Source: Sphingomonas sp. Leaf32
GTDB taxonomy: Bacteria > Pseudomonadota > Alphaproteobacteria > Sphingomonadales > Sphingomonadaceae
DNA: 64,000 bases
Reading direction: 5' to 3'
Assembly: GCF_001421765.1 (NCBI RefSeq)
Contig: NZ_LMLA01000001.1
Location: forward strand, 248,001-312,000
Shown: one piece after another, positions 1 through 8,388 of the stretch
Layout of the letters: each line of letters opens with the position of its first letter
Position numbering within the stretch: position 1 is the stretch's first letter
Made by a program: the position numbers and the translations under genes
Notes under the pieces: generated by a model
What the model was told of the DNA's origin: nothing
Seen by the model: only the letters and a program-made list of their open reading frames with translations
Databases searched by the model: none

Positions 1-640
1 CGGCCTGTATCTGACCGAAGCGACGCTGGGGAAGCACCGCGTCCGCCCGCTGCTGGTCGACACCGGCGACGGCGGGTCGCTCAGCATCGCTCGCAACCAA
101 TGGCGCGCGGCCGGGATCAAGGGGGCACGCGTCACCTCGACCATCGCCTTCGGCGCGGGCGGGGTCGTCGATGCCGGACTGACCGTGACCAACAAGGTGA
201 CGTTGGGCGACATACCGACCGGGCCGATCGAACTCAGGATCGAAGGCGATGGCGGCTTCACCAAGCAGGTCCGTGTCGCCGGGCGGATCGGCACCGGCCT
301 GCTTCTGCGCTACCGCGTTCTGCTCGATCCTGCCGCCGGGCAGATGGTGGTGGCACCCAACCCCACCGCCCCGCCGCCACCGCTGAAATCCACCAGCGGG
401 CTGTTGCTCGGCTATGACCGTGCCCGGCTACGCGTACTACACGTCATGTCGGGCGGGCCGGCGGCCAGGGCCGGGTGGAAGACCGACGAACTGATCTGCA
501 CCGTTGACGGCAAGCCGGTCTCCCTGACTCCCGATGGTGGGGTCGATGTCCGCTGGGGCACCGATGCGCCGGGCCGGGTGGTGAAGCTGGCGCTGTGCGA
601 CGGAACGGAACGGTCGCTGACGCTGGCAAGTTTTTATTGA
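1..640 (+). CDS. Aspartyl protease-like protein with C-terminal PDZ domain (5' truncated)
   Basis: The frame is open from base 2, so the start lies outside the window; 212 residues are visible. A retropepsin-type motif LLVDTGDGGS sits at about residues 17-26, with the hydrophobic residues before DTG expected of a retroviral-like aspartyl protease. The last 80 or so residues (GLLLGYDR to the end) look like a PDZ domain, including an AARAGWKTDELI stretch typical of the ligand-binding edge. Aspartyl protease plus PDZ is a known arrangement for bacterial periplasmic or membrane-anchored proteins. The substrate is unknown. The catalytic-site match is seen; peptidase activity is inferred. Confidence 0.75.
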   Translation, partial: GLYLTEATLGKHRVRPLLVDTGDGGSLSIARNQWRAAGIKGARVTSTIAFGAGGVVDAGLTVTNKVTLGDIPTGPIELRIEGDGGFTKQVRVAGRIGTGLLLRYRVLLDPAAGQMVVAPNPTAPPPPLKSTSGLLLGYDRARLRVLHVMSGGPAARAGWKTDELICTVDGKPVSLTPDGGVDVRWGTDAPGRVVKLALCDGTERSLTLASFY

Positions 641-660
641 CGGCACCCCTCGGCCCGAAC

Positions 661-743
661 CGTCGCCCCAGCGAAGGCTGGGGCCTCGAGCGACTCCTGT
701 CCCGCCCCATTACCACGAGATCCCAGCCTTCGCTGAGATGACG
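661..743. repeat. Intergenic inverted repeat, family A (copy A1)
   Basis: The left arm (661-685) has a core GCCCCAGCGAAGGCTGGGGC. The right arm (717-743) reads GATCCCAGCCTTCGCTGAGA before TGACG. The arms are near-complements and each carries its own small hairpin. The same layout recurs at 12326-12408, 41898-41979 and, inverted, 57690-57771, with a minimal form at 28789-28816. It lies just after the protease/PDZ gene, in non-coding DNA. Confidence 0.8.
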
Positions 744-770
744 CTGGTGGTTAGTCTCAAGGACGTTCCG

Positions 771-962
771 CTATTTCAGCGCCATCGCCACGCTGAACAC
801 CGCCAGCAGCACCGCGATCAACTGCACCAGCGTCCACGGCACCCAGCCAACCCGGTCGGGATTGCGGCGCAGCGTACGGCGGCGTTCCGCCAGTACCGAC
901 ACCGCAAACAGCATCGCCGCCACGCCCGCGATCGTCCATAACAGCCTGTGTGCGTCGTCCAC
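771..962 (-). CDS. Small two-helix membrane protein of unknown function
   Basis: A 63-residue protein with two likely transmembrane helices (about residues 8-25 and 44-62) separated by a short basic loop (ERRRTLRRNPDR), consistent with a small inner-membrane hairpin with a cytoplasmic loop. It is transcribed away from the methyltransferase-like gene that begins 26 bases beyond its start. I do not recognise the family. The clean helix-loop-helix hydrophobicity and lack of a competing gene support coding. Confidence 0.6.
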   Translation of the reverse strand: MDDAHRLLWTIAGVAAMLFAVSVLAERRRTLRRNPDRVGWVPWTLVQLIAVLLAVFSVAMALK

Positions 963-988
963 CCGTTCCTCCCGTCAGGAGTTTTCCC

Positions 989-1789
989 ATGCGTCGAACC
1001 GCCCTGTTCCTGCCAGCGCTAAGTGCCGCACTGGTGGCCCTCACCCCCGCCCCGGCGCAGGCGCCGCGCGACCCCCTGGCCGGCGCGATCGCGTCGCCGC
1101 TGCGCAGCCCGGCCAACGTCGCGCGTGACCGCTATCGCAACCCGGCCGAAACGCTGGCGTTCTTCGGCGTCAAACCGACCGACACGGTGGTGGAGATCTG
1201 GCCGGGCAATGGCTGGTACACCGAGATCCTCGCGCCGATGCTGCGCGAAAAGGGTCGCTATATCGCCGCCGGCCCCCTGCCGCGTACCGCCGAGATGCTG
1301 ACGAAGCTGCAATCTCGCGACGGGGCGGCGTTCGGCAAGGTACAGGCGGTCGCTTTCCCGACCGAGGCCGGGCAGGCCGGCGTGCCCGACGGCGTGGCGG
1401 ACAAGGTGCTGACCTTCCGCAACGTCCATAACTGGCGCTTCGGCGGCGCGGACCGGGCACAGGCCGCGTTCGCTGCGATGTTCCGCATGTTGAAGTCAGG
1501 CGGCGTGCTAGGCGTCGTCGAACACCGCCTGCCCGAGGGACGCGATGCCGCCGCCGAGGAAAAATCGGGCTATATGAAGGAAAGCTCGGTCATCGCCTTC
1601 GCGACGAAGGCCGGGTTCAAGCTGGCCGGACGATCGAACGTGAACGCCAATCCCAAGGACACCGCCGATTGGCCGCAAGGGGTGTGGACGCTGCCGCCGA
1701 CCTATCGGCTGGGCGATACCGACCGCGCGAAATATGCCGCGATCGGCGAGAGCGACCGGATGACACTGCGGTTCGTGAAGCCGAAGTGA
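989..1789 (+). CDS. Secreted class I SAM-dependent methyltransferase-like protein (COG4798 type)
   Basis: 266 residues. The ATG at 989 is preceded by AGGAG at 977-981 and opens a signal peptide (MRRTALFLPALSAALVAL, cut near PAQA), so the product is probably periplasmic; an in-frame ATG at 950 would spoil the signal. A motif I-like segment VVEIWPGNGWYTEIL lies near residues 68-82, as in the predicted periplasmic methyltransferase group COG4798. A later GVLGVVEHR strand fits the Rossmann fold. Substrate is unknown, and real methyltransferase activity outside the cytoplasm, where SAM is scarce, is doubtful. Confidence 0.8.
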   Translation: MRRTALFLPALSAALVALTPAPAQAPRDPLAGAIASPLRSPANVARDRYRNPAETLAFFGVKPTDTVVEIWPGNGWYTEILAPMLREKGRYIAAGPLPRTAEMLTKLQSRDGAAFGKVQAVAFPTEAGQAGVPDGVADKVLTFRNVHNWRFGGADRAQAAFAAMFRMLKSGGVLGVVEHRLPEGRDAAAEEKSGYMKESSVIAFATKAGFKLAGRSNVNANPKDTADWPQGVWTLPPTYRLGDTDRAKYAAIGESDRMTLRFVKPK

Positions 1790-1899
1790 GGGTTCGGGGA
1801 GGGGGCTGAAGCGCCCTCACCCAACCGACCCCGTTTGGTCGAGCAGCTTTGAGCCAAACGTGGCGTATGAGGCGGAAGGCGACGGGGGTCGCCCCCACC

Positions 1900-2484
1900 T
1901 CACCCCAGCTTGTCGACCTTGTCCTGCAACCGGGCGAGTTCGGCACGCAGCGCAGCCATTTCGTCGGTCTTGGCCGGCGTCTCGGCCGTGCCCGTCGTCG
2001 CGGATGCCGGCGTTGCGGTGGTTCCCGGTGCCCCGGCCGCGCCCGGTTTGAACGCATGTGCCGCCGCTTCGAACATCGCGAGGTTGCGCTTGGCGATCTC
2101 GGCGAAGGGCGAATGAGCGAACGCACCCTCAACCGCGGTCTTGAACTGTTCCTGGTTGCGGCGGAAACTGTCCATAGACGCTTCCAAATAGCCCGGCACC
2201 ATCGCCTGCATCGAATCGCCGTACAGCGTGATGAGCTGGCGCAGGAAGCTGACCGGCAGCAGCGTCTGCCCCCGGCTTTCCTCCTCCATGATGATCTGCG
2301 TCAGCACGTTGTGCGTGATGTCGTCGTCGGTCTTCGCATCGACCACCTTGAAGTCGCGATGCTCGCGCGTCATCGCCGCCAGATGTTCGAGCGTGATGTA
2401 GGATGACGTCTCGGTGTTATAGAGCCGGCGATTGGCGTATTTCTTGATGATGACGGGGCTGCCGTCGGCCGCTGCCTTCTTCAT
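1900..2484 (-). CDS. phaR: Polyhydroxyalkanoate synthesis repressor PhaR
   Basis: 194 residues. The N-terminus contains the diagnostic PhaR DNA-binding signature IIKKYANRRLYNTETSSYI, followed by the PHB accumulation regulatory domain (TLLPVSFLRQLITLYGDSMQ region). The C-terminus is Ala/Pro/Thr-rich with a final heptad-like segment (AALRAELARLQDKVDKL), probably coiled. PhaR binds DNA and PHB granules and represses phasin and PHA genes. The start at 2484 gives the standard MKKA N-terminus; the longer frame upstream has no PhaR homology. It is divergent from the PhaC-like gene, with only 30 bp between starts, so both promoters must overlap or lie within coding sequence. Confidence 0.95.
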   Translation of the reverse strand: MKKAAADGSPVIIKKYANRRLYNTETSSYITLEHLAAMTREHRDFKVVDAKTDDDITHNVLTQIIMEEESRGQTLLPVSFLRQLITLYGDSMQAMVPGYLEASMDSFRRNQEQFKTAVEGAFAHSPFAEIAKRNLAMFEAAAHAFKPGAAGAPGTTATPASATTGTAETPAKTDEMAALRAELARLQDKVDKLG

Positions 2485-2514
2485 GGGAAAAACCTTTGCG
2501 CGAAAGATGACAGG

Positions 2515-3567
2515 ATGGGTACACCGCTTGATACCGCGCCGCAACACGGGCCGCGCCCGCTACCGCTCTTTCTCTCGATGCTGCGCAGCGAAACGTTGAA
2601 CGACCCCGACCGGCGGGCCAGCGCGCTCGCCGGATTGCGGGCCTATCAGAATGCCTCGCGCCTGCCGCGCTCCCTTGCCCCGGACGCGATCGCCCGCGAC
2701 GGGCGCATCGGCTTGCGCGATTATGGTGGCACCGGGCGGCCGGTGGTAGTCATCCCGTCGCTCATCAATCCGCCCTTCGTCCTCGACCTTGCGCCCGACA
2801 ATTCGCTGCTGCGCTGGCTGGCGGCGCAGGGGTTGCGCGTGCTGCTGGTCGACTGGGGCACGCCGACGCCCGAGGATTCGGCGATGGACCTGGGCGACCA
2901 TGCACGGGCGGTGGCGCGGCTGTGCGCTACGCTCGACGAACCGCCGTTGCTGGTCGGCTACTGCCTGGGCGGGACCATCGCCCTCGCTACCGCAGCGTTC
3001 GCGCCTGTCGCCGGAATTGCGCTGATCGCGACGCCGTGGCGCTTCGACGGGTTCGGAGATGCGGGGCGCGCCGCCATCGCCGACGTGTGGACCGCGGCAC
3101 AGCCTACCGCCGAGCATCTGGGCGTACTGCCGATGGAATTGCTGCAGTCGATGTTCTGGCAGATCGACCCCGCGCGCACCGTGGACAAGTTCGTCCGGTT
3201 CGCCGGTCTCGACCCTGCTGACCCGGCGGCACAGGCGTTCATCGCGCTGGAGGATTGGGCCAATGGCGGCGCGCCGATCCCTTATGCTGCGGGCCGCGAA
3301 TTGTTCGACGACCTGTTCGATGCCGACCTGCCCGGTCGCGAACGCTGGACCGTTGGCGACCAGGTCGTATCGCCTCGCCCGCCGGTGCCGATGGTCGAGT
3401 TCGTCGCACAGAACGACCGCATCGTGCCGGCGGCCAGCGCGATCGGCCTGTCCGACCAGCGGATCGTGCCCGCCGGCCATGTCGGGATGATCGTCGGCCG
3501 GCGGGGCCGTAGCGTCCTGTGGGAACCGCTTGGACGCTGGCTAAGCGACGTTCCCCGCACTAGATAG
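2515..3567 (+). CDS. Short PHA synthase (PhaC)-like alpha/beta hydrolase, class III-like size
   Basis: 350 residues with a PhaC-type nucleophile elbow GYCLGG, where Cys150 replaces the usual lipase Ser. Candidate acid Asp301 (NDRIVP) and base His322 (AGHVGM) complete the triad. The well-studied class III PhaC of Allochromatium has a very similar length and triad spacing (Cys149, Asp302, His331, from memory), whereas class I enzymes are near 560-600 residues. Position between divergent phaR and a downstream beta-ketothiolase supports a PHB role. Class III enzymes need a PhaE partner, and no phaE is visible here. Alternative: a PhaC-related hydrolase or depolymerase. Confidence 0.8.
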   Translation: MGTPLDTAPQHGPRPLPLFLSMLRSETLNDPDRRASALAGLRAYQNASRLPRSLAPDAIARDGRIGLRDYGGTGRPVVVIPSLINPPFVLDLAPDNSLLRWLAAQGLRVLLVDWGTPTPEDSAMDLGDHARAVARLCATLDEPPLLVGYCLGGTIALATAAFAPVAGIALIATPWRFDGFGDAGRAAIADVWTAAQPTAEHLGVLPMELLQSMFWQIDPARTVDKFVRFAGLDPADPAAQAFIALEDWANGGAPIPYAAGRELFDDLFDADLPGRERWTVGDQVVSPRPPVPMVEFVAQNDRIVPAASAIGLSDQRIVPAGHVGMIVGRRGRSVLWEPLGRWLSDVPRTR

Positions 3568-3597
3568 CGCCCAAACCCTTGAGGAGAAGGATTGCCC

Positions 3598-4770
3598 ATG
3601 TCCGAAGTCGTGATCGTTGCCGCCAAGCGTACGCCTGTTGGTAGTTTCCTGGGTGCCTTTGCCGCCGTGCCCGCGCATGAATTGGGCCGGCAGGCGATCG
3701 CCGCCGCGCTGGACCAGGCCGGTGTCGCGCCGGAGGACGTGTCGGAGGTGATCCTGGGCCAGGTGCTGACCGCCGGCCATGGCCAGAACCCGGCGCGCCA
3801 GGCGTCGATGGCGGCGGGCCTTCCCAAGGAAGTGCCGGCATGGGGCATCAACCAGGTCTGCGGATCGGGCCTGCGCGCCGTGGCGCTCGCGGCGCAGGCG
3901 ATCCAGACCGGCGACGCGACGATCGTGGTGGCCGGCGGACAGGAGAGCATGTCACTCGCCGCGCACGCGGTACAACTGCGTTCGGGCACGAAGATGGGCG
4001 ACGGCACGATGGTCGACACCATGATTAAAGACGGCCTGACCGACGTCTTCAACGGCTATCACATGGGCATCACCGCCGAAAATCTGGCGGCGCAATATGA
4101 ACTGACCCGCAGCGAGCAGGACGAATTCGCCGTCCGTTCGCAGAACCGCGCCGAGGCAGCCCGTAGCGAAGGCCGCTTCGCCGAGGAAATCGCCCCCGTG
4201 ACGATCAAGGGCCGCAAGGGCGATACGGTCGTCGATCAGGACGAATATATCCGCGCCGGCGCGACCATCGACGGCGTGTCTGGCCTGCGTCCCGCCTTCA
4301 AGAAGGACGGCACGGTGACCGCCGCCAACGCGTCGGGCCTGAACGACGGTGCCGCCGCGCTGGTCGTGATGTCGGCCGACGAAGCCGCGAAGCGCGGGCT
4401 GGAACCGCTGGCGACGATCAGGAGCTGGGCGACCGCCGGCGTCGACCCGTCGATCATGGGTATCGGCCCCGTTCCCGCCTCGCGCCGCGCACTGGAAAAG
4501 GCGGGCTGGAGCGTCGACGACCTCGATCTGGTCGAAGCCAACGAAGCCTTTGCCGCACAGGCGCTGGCGGTCGGCAAGGACATGGGCTGGACCGCCGACA
4601 AGGTGAACGTCAACGGCGGCGCGATCGCGATCGGCCACCCGATCGGCGCATCGGGCGCGCGCGTGCTGACCACGCTGCTCTACGAGATGAAGCGCCGTGA
4701 CGCGAAAAAGGGCCTGGCGACGCTGTGCATCGGCGGTGGCATGGGCATTGCGATGTGCTTGGAGCGCTGA
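3598..4770 (+). CDS. phaA: Acetyl-CoA C-acetyltransferase (beta-ketothiolase)
   Basis: 390 residues, full length for the family. It condenses two acetyl-CoA to acetoacetyl-CoA (or the reverse), the first step of PHB synthesis and the last of beta-oxidation of C4 units. Catalytic Cys88 lies in [11 protein letters not shown], His347 in [10 protein letters not shown] and Cys377 in LCIGGGMG. The ATG at 3598 follows GAGGAG at 3581-3586. It starts 30 bases after the PhaC-like gene, probably the same transcript. The acetoacetyl-CoA reductase gene (phaB) is absent nearby. An atoB-like catabolic role cannot be excluded. Confidence 0.93.
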   Translation: MSEVVIVAAKRTPVGSFLGAFAAVPAHELGRQAIAAALDQAGVAPEDVSEVILGQVLTAGHGQNPARQASMAAGLPKEVPAWGINQVCGSGLRAVALAAQAIQTGDATIVVAGGQESMSLAAHAVQLRSGTKMGDGTMVDTMIKDGLTDVFNGYHMGITAENLAAQYELTRSEQDEFAVRSQNRAEAARSEGRFAEEIAPVTIKGRKGDTVVDQDEYIRAGATIDGVSGLRPAFKKDGTVTAANASGLNDGAAALVVMSADEAAKRGLEPLATIRSWATAGVDPSIMGIGPVPASRRALEKAGWSVDDLDLVEANEAFAAQALAVGKDMGWTADKVNVNGGAIAIGHPIGASGARVLTTLLYEMKRRDAKKGLATLCIGGGMGIAMCLER

Positions 4771-4802
4771 AGCGATTGTAACGGAATGTTTCCCGCTAAT
4801 TT

Positions 4803-4915
4803 AATGTCATTTTCTGGTTAATTAATTACACAGACAGTCAGCGCACCAACATGACATTACTATAATGTGACATTCATGTCACATTCATGTTGCGAAAAAT
4901 GATTGGTGCGCTGAC
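4803..4915. promoter_or_regulatory. Dense direct/inverted repeat array upstream of the TonB receptor
   Basis: This AT-rich gap holds nested symmetric elements. A perfect 13-bp inverted repeat GTCAGCGCACCAA / TTGGTGCGCTGAC occupies 4837-4849 and 4903-4915. Inside it are a second pair AACATGA / TCATGTT (4848-4854, 4885-4891) and a perfect 10-bp pair AATGTGACAT / ATGTCACATT separated by 2 bp (4864-4873, 4876-4885). ACATTCATGT is directly repeated with an 11-bp period (4870, 4881). TGACATT or its complement recurs at 4803, 4852 and 4868. The array lies 79-190 bases before the receptor ATG, the expected place for an operator or a structured leader. The binding protein is unknown. Confidence 0.7.
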
Positions 4916-4993
4916 GTGCCTTGCCTCATGCCCCGGACCGATATTTTCTGCCGTTAATCCGGTGCGTTTGTACCGGGCAAAACGGGGCAAAAT

Positions 4994-7900
4994 ATGAAAT
5001 TCAACCGCTTTCTGGCGGCGACCGCGCTTGTCAGCGCCGCATCGCTTCCGCACGCCGCCTTCGCACAGTCGAGCGAGCTTCCCTCCGAAATCAATACCCA
5101 GGACTGCACGACGCAGGAGCGCAATGCCGACGGCACCTGCCCGAAGCCGGCCGCAGACGGGGAACAGGGCGAGGTCATCACGGTCACCGGATCGCGTATC
5201 GCGCGTCCGAACCTCGACACGACCGTCCCGGTGACGTCGGTGTCGGCACAGGAGCTGTTCGACACCGCCAACCTGTCGCTGGGTGATGAAATCAGCCGCC
5301 TGCCGCAGTTCCGGTCGACCACGACCCAGGCGAACTCGACGCAGTTCATCGGTACCGCCGGCATCAACTCGCTCGATCTGCGCGGCCTCGGCACTGCGCG
5401 CACGCTGGTCGTCGTCAACGGCCGTCGTCACGTCACCTCGTCGCCGGGTGCCTATACCGTCGACACCAACACCATCCCGAACGCGCTGCTGGAAAAGGTC
5501 GACGTCGTTACCGGCGGTTCGTCGGCCGTCTATGGCTCGGATGCGATCGCGGGCGTCGTGAACTTCATCCTGAAGCGTGATTTCGAAGGCGTCGACCTGC
5601 GCGTGCAGGGCGGCGTGACCGATCGCGGCGATCGCGGGTCGCAGACGGTCAACCTGGTCGTCGGCAAGAACTTCCTCGACAACCGCCTGAACGTCGCCGT
5701 CGCGCTGGAATATGCGCATCAGGAAACGCTCCTGATGTCGGATCGCAACGATCAGACCGGCGCGTTCACCGGCGCGCCCGGCTTCTACACGACGCAGGCG
5801 ACCAGCCGACTGGTCAACGGCGTGCTGGTCAACGAACCGGCGGCGGGTGACGGCATTCCCGACACCACCTTCATCGGTGTCAACGGCGGCCCCTACCCCG
5901 GCGGCACGATCGTCGGCGGCAGCCGGTTCGGTTCGATCTCGCTCGGCGGCACCGTCGCCACCAGCTGTATCGCGCTGACCAACGCGAACCAGACCAATCC
6001 GCTGGTCCTCAACCGCCGTTCGGCGGTCTGCACCGGTGGCCGCAGCCCGACCTCCGGCGTCGAACTGTCGGACAACTATGTGTTCCTGCCCGACGGCACG
6101 CTGGTTCGCGATCGTCCGACGACCGACCTGCGCCCGAACGGCGGCGGTCGCTTCGGCGGCCTGACCGCCACCGGCCTGGAAGGCGCGATGCTGCTGCCGG
6201 GTCTCGATCGCTATGCCGCGAACCTGCTGCTGAACTATCAGGTGTCGTCGGCGTTCGAGCCGTTCTTCGAAGGCAAATATGTTCGCATCACTGCGAACCA
6301 GACCTCGACCCAGCCGACCTTCGTCGCCGGCACGCTGTCGCCCAGCTTCACGCTGGACAACGCGTTCCTGTCGAACCAGGCCCGCCAGACGCTGCAGACG
6401 ATCCTCGGCACCACGTCGACCACCGCCGCCTTCACCATGCAGCGGTTCAACAACGACCTCGGCACGCGGTCGGAAGAGCATCTGCGCGAAACCTACCGCT
6501 TCGTCGGCGGGTTCCGCGGCGACCTGTCGTCGACCGGCAACGTCCGCTACGAAATCGCGGCGAACTATGGCCGCACCTCGACCTATTACGAGACCGGCGG
6601 CAACGTGCTGATCTCGCGCTTCAATGCGGCGAAGGACGCGGTCCGCAACGCGGCCGGCCAGATCGTCTGCCGGGTGAACGCCGACACCAACACCGCCAAC
6701 GACATGCCGGGCTGCGTACCGATCAACCTGTTCGGCGAAGGCAATATCTCGCAGGCGGGCAAGGACTATGTCCTCTTCACGTCGTCGCGCAAACAGTGGG
6801 CCGAACAGATCAACGCGGTCGGCTTCATTTCGGGCGACACCTCGGGCTTCTTCAAGCTGCCCGGCGGCGCGGTCGCGGCATCGGTCGGTGCCGAATATCG
6901 TCGCGAAGACGCCTATTCGGCGTTCGACCCCGTTACCCAGTCGGGCCAGACCTTCCTGAACAGCGCGGCGACCTTCGATCCGCCGGCGGTCGAGCTGTAC
7001 GAAGGGTTCGGCGAAGTTCGCGTTCCGCTGCTGGCCGACCTGCCGTTCATCCGCGAACTGACGCTGGAAGGCGCTGGCCGTTTTTCGAAGTACAGCACGG
7101 CGGACAAGGGCGTCTGGGCCTATAACTATGGCGGCATCTGGTCGCCGTTCCGCGGGCTGCGCCTGCGCGCCAGCTATGCCCGGTCGGTCCGTCAGGCAAA
7201 TCTGGGCGAATTGTACCAGACCCGGGCACAGACCTTCGCCAACGGCTTCGTCGATCCGTGCAGCCAGGGCAGCCCGATCACGTCGAACCCCAACCGCGCC
7301 CGCAACTGCGCCGCGGCGGGCGTGCCCACCACGCTTACCTATGTCGACGATGCCGGCGTCAGCCGGACGATCCCATGGGTCAACACCCTGCCGTCGGGCC
7401 TGTCGGGCTTCAACCAGGGCAATCTCAACCTGCAGCCCGAAGTCGGCAAGAGCCTGACGCTGGGCGCCGTGTTCGAGCCGAGCTTCCTGCCCGGCTTCTC
7501 GCTCACGGTCGATTACTACAACATCAAGGTGGAAAACGTGATCTCGGGCCTGTCGGGTCAGGGCATCATCGACCGCTGCTATGACGATCCGGTCGGCATC
7601 AACAACCCGTTCTGCTCGGCGGTCTTCCGTCGCAGCGCGCCGGGTACGATCGGCGACCAGACCTTTGCCGGACAGAATGGTCGCAACCTCGATGGCGTAG
7701 CCGCGGCCAATTCGCAGCTTGCCGTTACCGGTCCGGGCTTCCTGAACCAGCCGTTCAACTATGCAATGCTCAAGACGTCGGGCATCGACGTCGAACTCGG
7801 CTATCGTCGCGAGATCGGCGAGTTCAACATCTCGACCCGCCTGTTGCTCAGCTGGCTGCAGAAGCGTGAATCGTACCTGTTCATCAACGAACCGTCGCGC

Positions 7901-8281
7901 TCGACCCGTCTGCACGGCACGCTGGGCGATCCGGAATGGCAGGCGAACTACAGCTTCGACGTCCGCTATCGGAACTTCGATTTCGGCTATGACGTCCGCT
8001 TCATCGACAAGATGACGGTCGGTGCGTGGGAAACCCAGTTTGCGTGGCAGGGCCGCCAGCCCACCAATGCGGACGCGTTCCCGTTCAAATGGTATCCGAG
8101 CACCTTCTACCACAACATCCAGCTCGGCATCCGGGCGAACGATCGCTTCCGCCTGTTCGCGGGCATCGACAACATCCTCGACACGCTGCCGCCCTATGGC
8201 CTGACCGGCACGGGTTCGGGCAGCGGGGTCTACTCGATCGACGGCCGCTCGTTCTACGCAGGCGCGCGCGTCACCTTCTGA
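4994..8281 (+). CDS. TonB-dependent outer-membrane receptor
   Basis: 1095 residues. A signal peptide (about 1-24, ending HAAFA) is followed by a TonB-box-like stretch EVITVTGSRI near residue 57 and a plug domain (SLDLRGLGTARTLVVVNGRR, EKVDVVTGGSSAVYGSDAI). A long beta-barrel ends in an aromatic C-terminal strand (RSFYAGARVTF). The length and the ITVTGSRI box are typical of the large receptors that sphingomonads use for carbohydrate, peptide or aromatic uptake. No SusD partner, transporter or hydrolase adjoins it, so the ligand cannot be inferred. The ATG at 4994 lies 79 bases after the repeat array, suggesting dedicated control. Confidence 0.95.
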   Translation: MKFNRFLAATALVSAASLPHAAFAQSSELPSEINTQDCTTQERNADGTCPKPAADGEQGEVITVTGSRIARPNLDTTVPVTSVSAQELFDTANLSLGDEISRLPQFRSTTTQANSTQFIGTAGINSLDLRGLGTARTLVVVNGRRHVTSSPGAYTVDTNTIPNALLEKVDVVTGGSSAVYGSDAIAGVVNFILKRDFEGVDLRVQGGVTDRGDRGSQTVNLVVGKNFLDNRLNVAVALEYAHQETLLMSDRNDQTGAFTGAPGFYTTQATSRLVNGVLVNEPAAGDGIPDTTFIGVNGGPYPGGTIVGGSRFGSISLGGTVATSCIALTNANQTNPLVLNRRSAVCTGGRSPTSGVELSDNYVFLPDGTLVRDRPTTDLRPNGGGRFGGLTATGLEGAMLLPGLDRYAANLLLNYQVSSAFEPFFEGKYVRITANQTSTQPTFVAGTLSPSFTLDNAFLSNQARQTLQTILGTTSTTAAFTMQRFNNDLGTRSEEHLRETYRFVGGFRGDLSSTGNVRYEIAANYGRTSTYYETGGNVLISRFNAAKDAVRNAAGQIVCRVNADTNTANDMPGCVPINLFGEGNISQAGKDYVLFTSSRKQWAEQINAVGFISGDTSGFFKLPGGAVAASVGAEYRREDAYSAFDPVTQSGQTFLNSAATFDPPAVELYEGFGEVRVPLLADLPFIRELTLEGAGRFSKYSTADKGVWAYNYGGIWSPFRGLRLRASYARSVRQANLGELYQTRAQTFANGFVDPCSQGSPITSNPNRARNCAAAGVPTTLTYVDDAGVSRTIPWVNTLPSGLSGFNQGNLNLQPEVGKSLTLGAVFEPSFLPGFSLTVDYYNIKVENVISGLSGQGIIDRCYDDPVGINNPFCSAVFRRSAPGTIGDQTFAGQNGRNLDGVAAANSQLAVTGPGFLNQPFNYAMLKTSGIDVELGYRREIGEFNISTRLLLSWLQKRESYLFINEPSRSTRLHGTLGDPEWQANYSFDVRYRNFDFGYDVRFIDKMTVGAWETQFAWQGRQPTNADAFPFKWYPSTFYHNIQLGIRANDRFRLFAGIDNILDTLPPYGLTGTGSGSGVYSIDGRSFYAGARVTF

Positions 8282-8306
8282 TCGGGCTCGCCCGGTACGA
8301 TCCTGG

Positions 8307-8337
8307 GGGGCGGTCCAGCCGGGCCGCCCCTTTTTTT
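8307..8337 (+). terminator. Rho-independent terminator after the TonB receptor
   Basis: A 7-bp all-GC stem GGGGCGG (8307-8313) / CCGCCCC (8324-8330) with a 10-base loop is followed directly by seven T (8331-8337). It lies 26 bases past the receptor stop, separating that gene from proA. Confidence 0.9.
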
Positions 8338-8388
8338 GTCGATTGAACAATGCTGGACCTGATCGCCTGCTTGCGCGAAGACGTCCGC

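Noticed and set aside
1790-1899. Short GGCGAC-GGGG-GTCGCC hairpin between the methyltransferase and phaR as a terminator
   Set aside because: A 6-bp stem without a T-run on either strand is too weak to call.
4870-4890. Short direct repeats read as a possible CRISPR
   Set aside because: Only two 10-base copies with a 1-base gap; no spacers and no cas genes. They fit an operator array.
4874-8350. A 1158-codon open frame on the minus strand opposite the TonB receptor
   Set aside because: It is the GC-rich antisense shadow of a well-supported receptor gene; the translation is Arg/Ala/Gln-rich with no domain or signal.
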